Below, piece after piece: positions 13,328 through 15,924 of a stretch of 15,924 nt of DNA (its first letter is position 1; every line of letters begins with the position of its first letter). Under the pieces are notes generated by a model. That model made no database searches and was not told the DNA's origin. It was given only the letters and a program-made list of their open reading frames with translations. The stretch is taken from the NCBI GenBank assembly GCA_903854075.1, contig CAINVI010000046.1, forward strand, positions 1 to 15,924, written 5' to 3'. The stretch comes from Candidatus Pollutiaquabacter sp. (GTDB lineage: Bacteria > Bacteroidota > Bacteroidia > AKYH767-A > 2013-40CM-41-45). The translations under genes were made by a program, and so were the position numbers.

Positions 13328-14911
13328 TTAGCCGCCGGTACCTACCTTCAGCCGAGTGCCTATTTTAAGTTCATTGGACTCGAGCTGATTGATTTCTTTG
13401 ATCTTTTCCACCGTCAGGCCTTCGTAGCGTTGCGCAATTTTCCAAAGCGTATCGCCAGGGGCTACCACGTGATACATGGTGCCGGGATCCTGAATACGAT
13501 TAGTATTGATGGTCATGACAGCGGCCACCGAAACCGTTTGTGCGGAAGAGTCCGGGGTGGTCGTTGCTAACGTATCCGAAGTGCTTATTGATGCAACGGT
13601 TTCTTTGGGTTTTGACGCTACAGCTACCGGTTCAACCTTTTTAGGCACGTTGACATACACCTTGAGTTGTTGTCCGGTCTGCAGTCGTGTTGAACGGAGA
13701 TTGTTCCAACGTTTCAAATCATTGACTGAACAGTTGTATTTATTGGCGATGACCAGCAAATGTTCACCCTTCTTCACCCGGTGTGTCTTGCGCACCTGTT
13801 CGTTCACATACGTCCCTGTTTCAGCCGTTTCCGGTTGTTGCAGTGTTTCGATCGGCGGCTGGATGAGTGTAGCTTCGTTCGCCAGGTACTGATTCATCCG
13901 ATTGGTCGGCATACGCAGCACATAGGCAGTTTCGCTTTCGGGAATAATCCCGCGTTTGTAAACAGGATTGAGATACGATAGCACTTCATACGGGACATTA
14001 ATGGCTGCCGCTGCCTGATGTAGATCGATGCGATGGTTGACCATCACGGTATCCACTTCAAAGTAATTGACCAATGGTTCAACGGCTGTCAGATTATGTT
14101 CCGCCGTATAATTCATCAGATAGGTAACCGCAATAAAGGCCGGGACATACCCGCGCGTTTCGCGGGGCAGATACGGACTGATTTCCCAGAACGTACGTTT
14201 TCCGCCGGAGCGCGCAATGGCGCGGTTGACATTACCCGGTCCGCAATTGTAGGAAGCGATGACCAGCAGCCAGTCGTTGTAGATAGCATACATGTCTTTG
14301 AAATACTGACAAGCCGCGTACGTGGATTTCACCGGATCTCGACGATCATCCGTATACGAAGTGACCTGCAGTCCGTACATTTTACCGGTGGCCAGCATGA
14401 ACTGCCACAATCCGCTCGCCCCTACGGGAGATACGGCGGTAGGATTCAGCGCGCTTTCGACGACAGACAAGTATTTGAATTCCAATGGCAACTGCTGTTG
14501 GTCCAGGATCTGTTCGTAGAGCGGGAAATAAAGTTGAGCCAGTCCCATCACACGCTCAGTCAGAGCGCGTTTTTGGAGGCCGTATAAATTGATGTACTGC
14601 TTCACCTCGTCGTTGAAGGTCAACGGGATGGGTGACTGTATTTTTTCAATCCTTTTCCGATAGATATCGTCGGCATATGCTGGAACTTCTTTTTCACCGA
14701 AACAGGAAATCATCGGGTTGGGAGAACACAAGCGCTGGATATAACATTGAGATACCATACTGTCCAACGCGGCTACAATCGGGTCGTAATTGATCTGTAC
14801 CGCCGTCGTATCAGCGGCAGCGGCAGGTTGCACCCAAAACGACAGCAACAGCCCGGTAAAAGAGGCTGCGCCAACGGCGCGTCGTACTTTATGGATCAAA
14901 AACGAAATCAT
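13328..14911 (-). CDS. MltD-like lytic transglycosylase with two LysM domains (527 aa)
   Basis: The enzyme cleaves the glycan strands of peptidoglycan to give anhydromuramyl ends. An N-terminal signal sequence (hydrophobic 14-33, ending A-A-A-A) exports it to the periplasm. The SLT domain (about 135-265) has the catalytic Glu E152 in V-V-E-S-A-L-N-P, then S-G-L-W-Q-F-M (166-172) and the A-S-Y-N-C-G-P-G-N-V motif (219-228), all typical of family 1D. Two LysM domains, at about 376-420 and 479-523, bind peptidoglycan; a low-complexity Thr/Ser/Ala linker separates them. The arrangement matches MltD. Length and catalytic residues are normal. The gene is transcribed alone: a terminator follows and a -7 box precedes it. 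Confidence 0.94.
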   Translation of the reverse strand: MISFLIHKVRRAVGAASFTGLLLSFWVQPAAAADTTAVQINYDPIVAALDSMVSQCYIQRLCSPNPMISCFGEKEVPAYADDIYRKRIEKIQSPIPLTFNDEVKQYINLYGLQKRALTERVMGLAQLYFPLYEQILDQQQLPLEFKYLSVVESALNPTAVSPVGASGLWQFMLATGKMYGLQVTSYTDDRRDPVKSTYAACQYFKDMYAIYNDWLLVIASYNCGPGNVNRAIARSGGKRTFWEISPYLPRETRGYVPAFIAVTYLMNYTAEHNLTAVEPLVNYFEVDTVMVNHRIDLHQAAAAINVPYEVLSYLNPVYKRGIIPESETAYVLRMPTNRMNQYLANEATLIQPPIETLQQPETAETGTYVNEQVRKTHRVKKGEHLLVIANKYNCSVNDLKRWNNLRSTRLQTGQQLKVYVNVPKKVEPVAVASKPKETVASISTSDTLATTTPDSSAQTVSVAAVMTINTNRIQDPGTMYHVVAPGDTLWKIAQRYEGLTVEKIKEINQLESNELKIGTRLKVGTGG

Positions 14912-15368
14912 TGGACGGAATCTGAGGTGACGGAGTAGTTGCCACCCTGCTGGATTACAGTGGCAAAATTAAGTTATTCGGGCTTCATTATTATGTATCT
15001 ACGATGAAGTTGCTTCCCGGGATGGGGTCAAATCGAGGCGTTTATTACAGGTACTCCACTACTTCTTTTGGTGCCTAATTCGTTGAAAACCTGTTTTTTA
15101 CTCAAAAACGGATTTCCGATACGCGTTTCGCAACGTTTTGTCTCGTTCGACCGGAATTTGTCAGAGGGGCAAAACGTATTGATCCGCCTTGTAAAAACAA
15201 GGTTTCGTGGAGTTTTGAGGTCGGTTTACCGAATAACTTGGACTTCGCCCACGGCGGAAGCTTTATTTGTAAAAGTCCAGTACACGGGTGTGCCTTTGTG
15301 CTAGGACGTGCTCTCTCCGCACTGTCTTTTATCGTTGCCATTGCTGCCGGCGTAAATAACGACTGACC
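14912..15368. other. 457-base stretch with no convincing gene, rich in small inverted repeats
   Basis: Nothing here resembles a known protein or RNA family. Open frames of 78 codons (plus, 15068-15304) and 123 codons (minus, 15102-15473) overlap each other, and neither shows a recognisable domain. Small inverted repeats cluster in the middle: CGGA/TCCG at 15109-15118, AAAACG/CGTTTT at 15105-15110 and 15134-15139, GCG/CGC at 15123-15131, and CCTTG/CAAGG at 15187-15202. The first 60 bases contain the promoter of the transglycosylase gene. The rest might be a structured RNA, a dispersed repeat or a decayed gene. Confidence 0.5.
14964..14971 (-). promoter_or_regulatory. Candidate -7 box for the lytic transglycosylase gene (TAATTTTG on the minus strand)
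   Basis: The minus strand reads TAATTTTG, an exact TAnnTTTG match, about 53 bases before the start codon at 14911. A clear -33 TTG is not visible at normal spacing. Confidence 0.4.
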
Positions 15369-15686
15369 ATGGCTATGGAAACCGTCCTGGTGGGATGTCC
15401 TTTCCCACTGGCGAAAGATCATCTGTCTGCACTTCTTGCAGGGCTTGGGTTCGTTGTCATTTGTCACGAACACGATCTACCCCGGGTAGTAGGTTTTAAA
15501 AGTGGATGGCTGTCGTATTCCAAAAAATTAATCCTGGAGCTTTCTCCTATAGACAATAACACCACACGAATAGATATTTCCGCTTTCCGGTTCACTCATA
15601 AATTAAAATCGGAAGACGAATTACTGGAGGAAAAAATAGCCTCCGCCATCTGCGAAAAAATGAAAACACCACTTGCCACCAACTGA
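15369..15686 (+). CDS. Hypothetical protein (105 aa), coupled to the next gene
   Basis: I do not recognise the family. The protein is small and soluble-looking, without a signal peptide. The middle has alternating hydrophobic residues that suggest beta strands (V-V-G-F-K-S-G-W-L-S-Y, K-K-L-I-L-E-L-S-P-I, T-R-I-D-I-S-A-F-R-F), and the C-terminal third is a charged helix (S-E-D-E-L-L-E-E-K-I). ATG 15369 is the first start in the frame; ATG 15375 is nearly as good. Support for it being real comes from its stop codon: TGA at 15684-15686 overlaps the ATG of the next gene by one base, the layout of translationally coupled genes. The N-terminal 35 codons overlap a minus-strand open frame, so the start is less certain than the body. 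Confidence 0.6.
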   Translation: MAMETVLVGCPFPLAKDHLSALLAGLGFVVICHEHDLPRVVGFKSGWLSYSKKLILELSPIDNNTTRIDISAFRFTHKLKSEDELLEEKIASAICEKMKTPLATN

Positions 15687-15924
15687 TGAGCTGCGAAGAA
15701 ATCACACAGCATCTTAATAAGATAGCGACGCTTTACCTGAAGGACAATAAACGGAAGGTGGGATGGCTTTTTGTGGAGAAGAAAAACACTCCGGAAGAAG
15801 AGCTGCAGGAAATCTGCTTTATCAGCGTACGGAAAGGAAGGAAACTGATTTATGCCCTGGAAACTGGGGATACTAAAGCACTGGAACCCTACCGGGAGGT
15901 CATTTCAGTAGACGATATCGAGCG
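15686..15924 (+). CDS. Hypothetical protein, N-terminal 79 codons (cut by the window end)
   Basis: The frame starts at the ATG overlapping the preceding stop codon and stays open to the last base, giving M-S-C-E-E-I-T-Q-H-L-N-K-I-A and onward without a stop. An amphipathic N-terminal helix is followed by strand-like segments (K-V-G-W-L-F-V-E-K, I-C-F-I-S-V-R-K, K-L-I-Y-A-L) and an acidic stretch. There is no signal peptide or membrane segment, and I recognise no family. The coupled start suggests that it works with, or at least is expressed with, the 105-aa protein before it. Confidence 0.65.
   Translation, partial: MSCEEITQHLNKIATLYLKDNKRKVGWLFVEKKNTPEEELQEICFISVRKGRKLIYALETGDTKALEPYREVISVDDIE

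Noticed and set aside
15068..15304. 78-codon plus-strand open frame before the last gene pair
   Set aside because: It has no recognisable domain and overlaps a longer minus-strand frame; kept only as part of the unexplained stretch.

Overview
The window looks like a chromosomal segment of an environmental member of the Bacteroidota, probably Chitinophagales- or Sphingobacteriia-like. The reasons are two secreted proteins with C-terminal domains of the type IX secretion (T9SS) type-A kind, a lipoprotein dipeptidyl-peptidase III, a single-chain glycyl-tRNA synthetase, starts without clear Shine-Dalgarno sequences, and several TAnnTTTG boxes of the Bacteroidota -7 type. Taxonomy is inferred; no rRNA gene is present.

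Layout. Positions 1-852 form an accessory island: a short GIY-YIG nuclease gene in visibly AT-richer DNA, bordered by REP-like palindromic repeats. Each repeat is a hairpin with a near-constant 11-nt loop, GAGC(C/T)TGTCGA, and a variable but self-complementary stem. A 29-bp sequence is present at the left window edge and again inside the right-hand array, so the gene is bracketed by repeats. The array runs up to the housekeeping gene glyQS (933-2480, +). Next comes a block of minus-strand genes for exported proteins: a DPP III-type peptidase lipoprotein (2483-4543), two amidohydrolase-family proteins (4644-5945 and the two-domain 5972-9001), and a cutinase/PETase-like alpha/beta hydrolase with a T9SS tail (9062-10249). 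A short divergent promoter region leads to a plus-strand pair: a membrane-anchored cytochrome c (10340-10996) and the ribosome-associated GTPase hflX (11025-12239, TTG start). Two further minus-strand genes follow: a T9SS-tailed surface protein (12265-13203) and an MltD-like lytic transglycosylase with two LysM domains (13328-14911), separated by a good intrinsic terminator. A 457-bp stretch with no convincing gene but several inverted repeats leads into two overlapping uncharacterised plus-strand genes, the second cut by the window end.

How the genes fit together. Most of the window is envelope and nutrient-processing capacity (peptidase, amidohydrolases, secreted esterase-like enzyme, peptidoglycan lyase) mixed with core translation genes. 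The part most likely to hold an undescribed system is the left end, where a GIY-YIG nuclease and a family of structured repeats sit together in an arrangement resembling REP/RAYT elements but with a different enzyme class. This is an inference from layout and stem covariation, not a demonstrated function.
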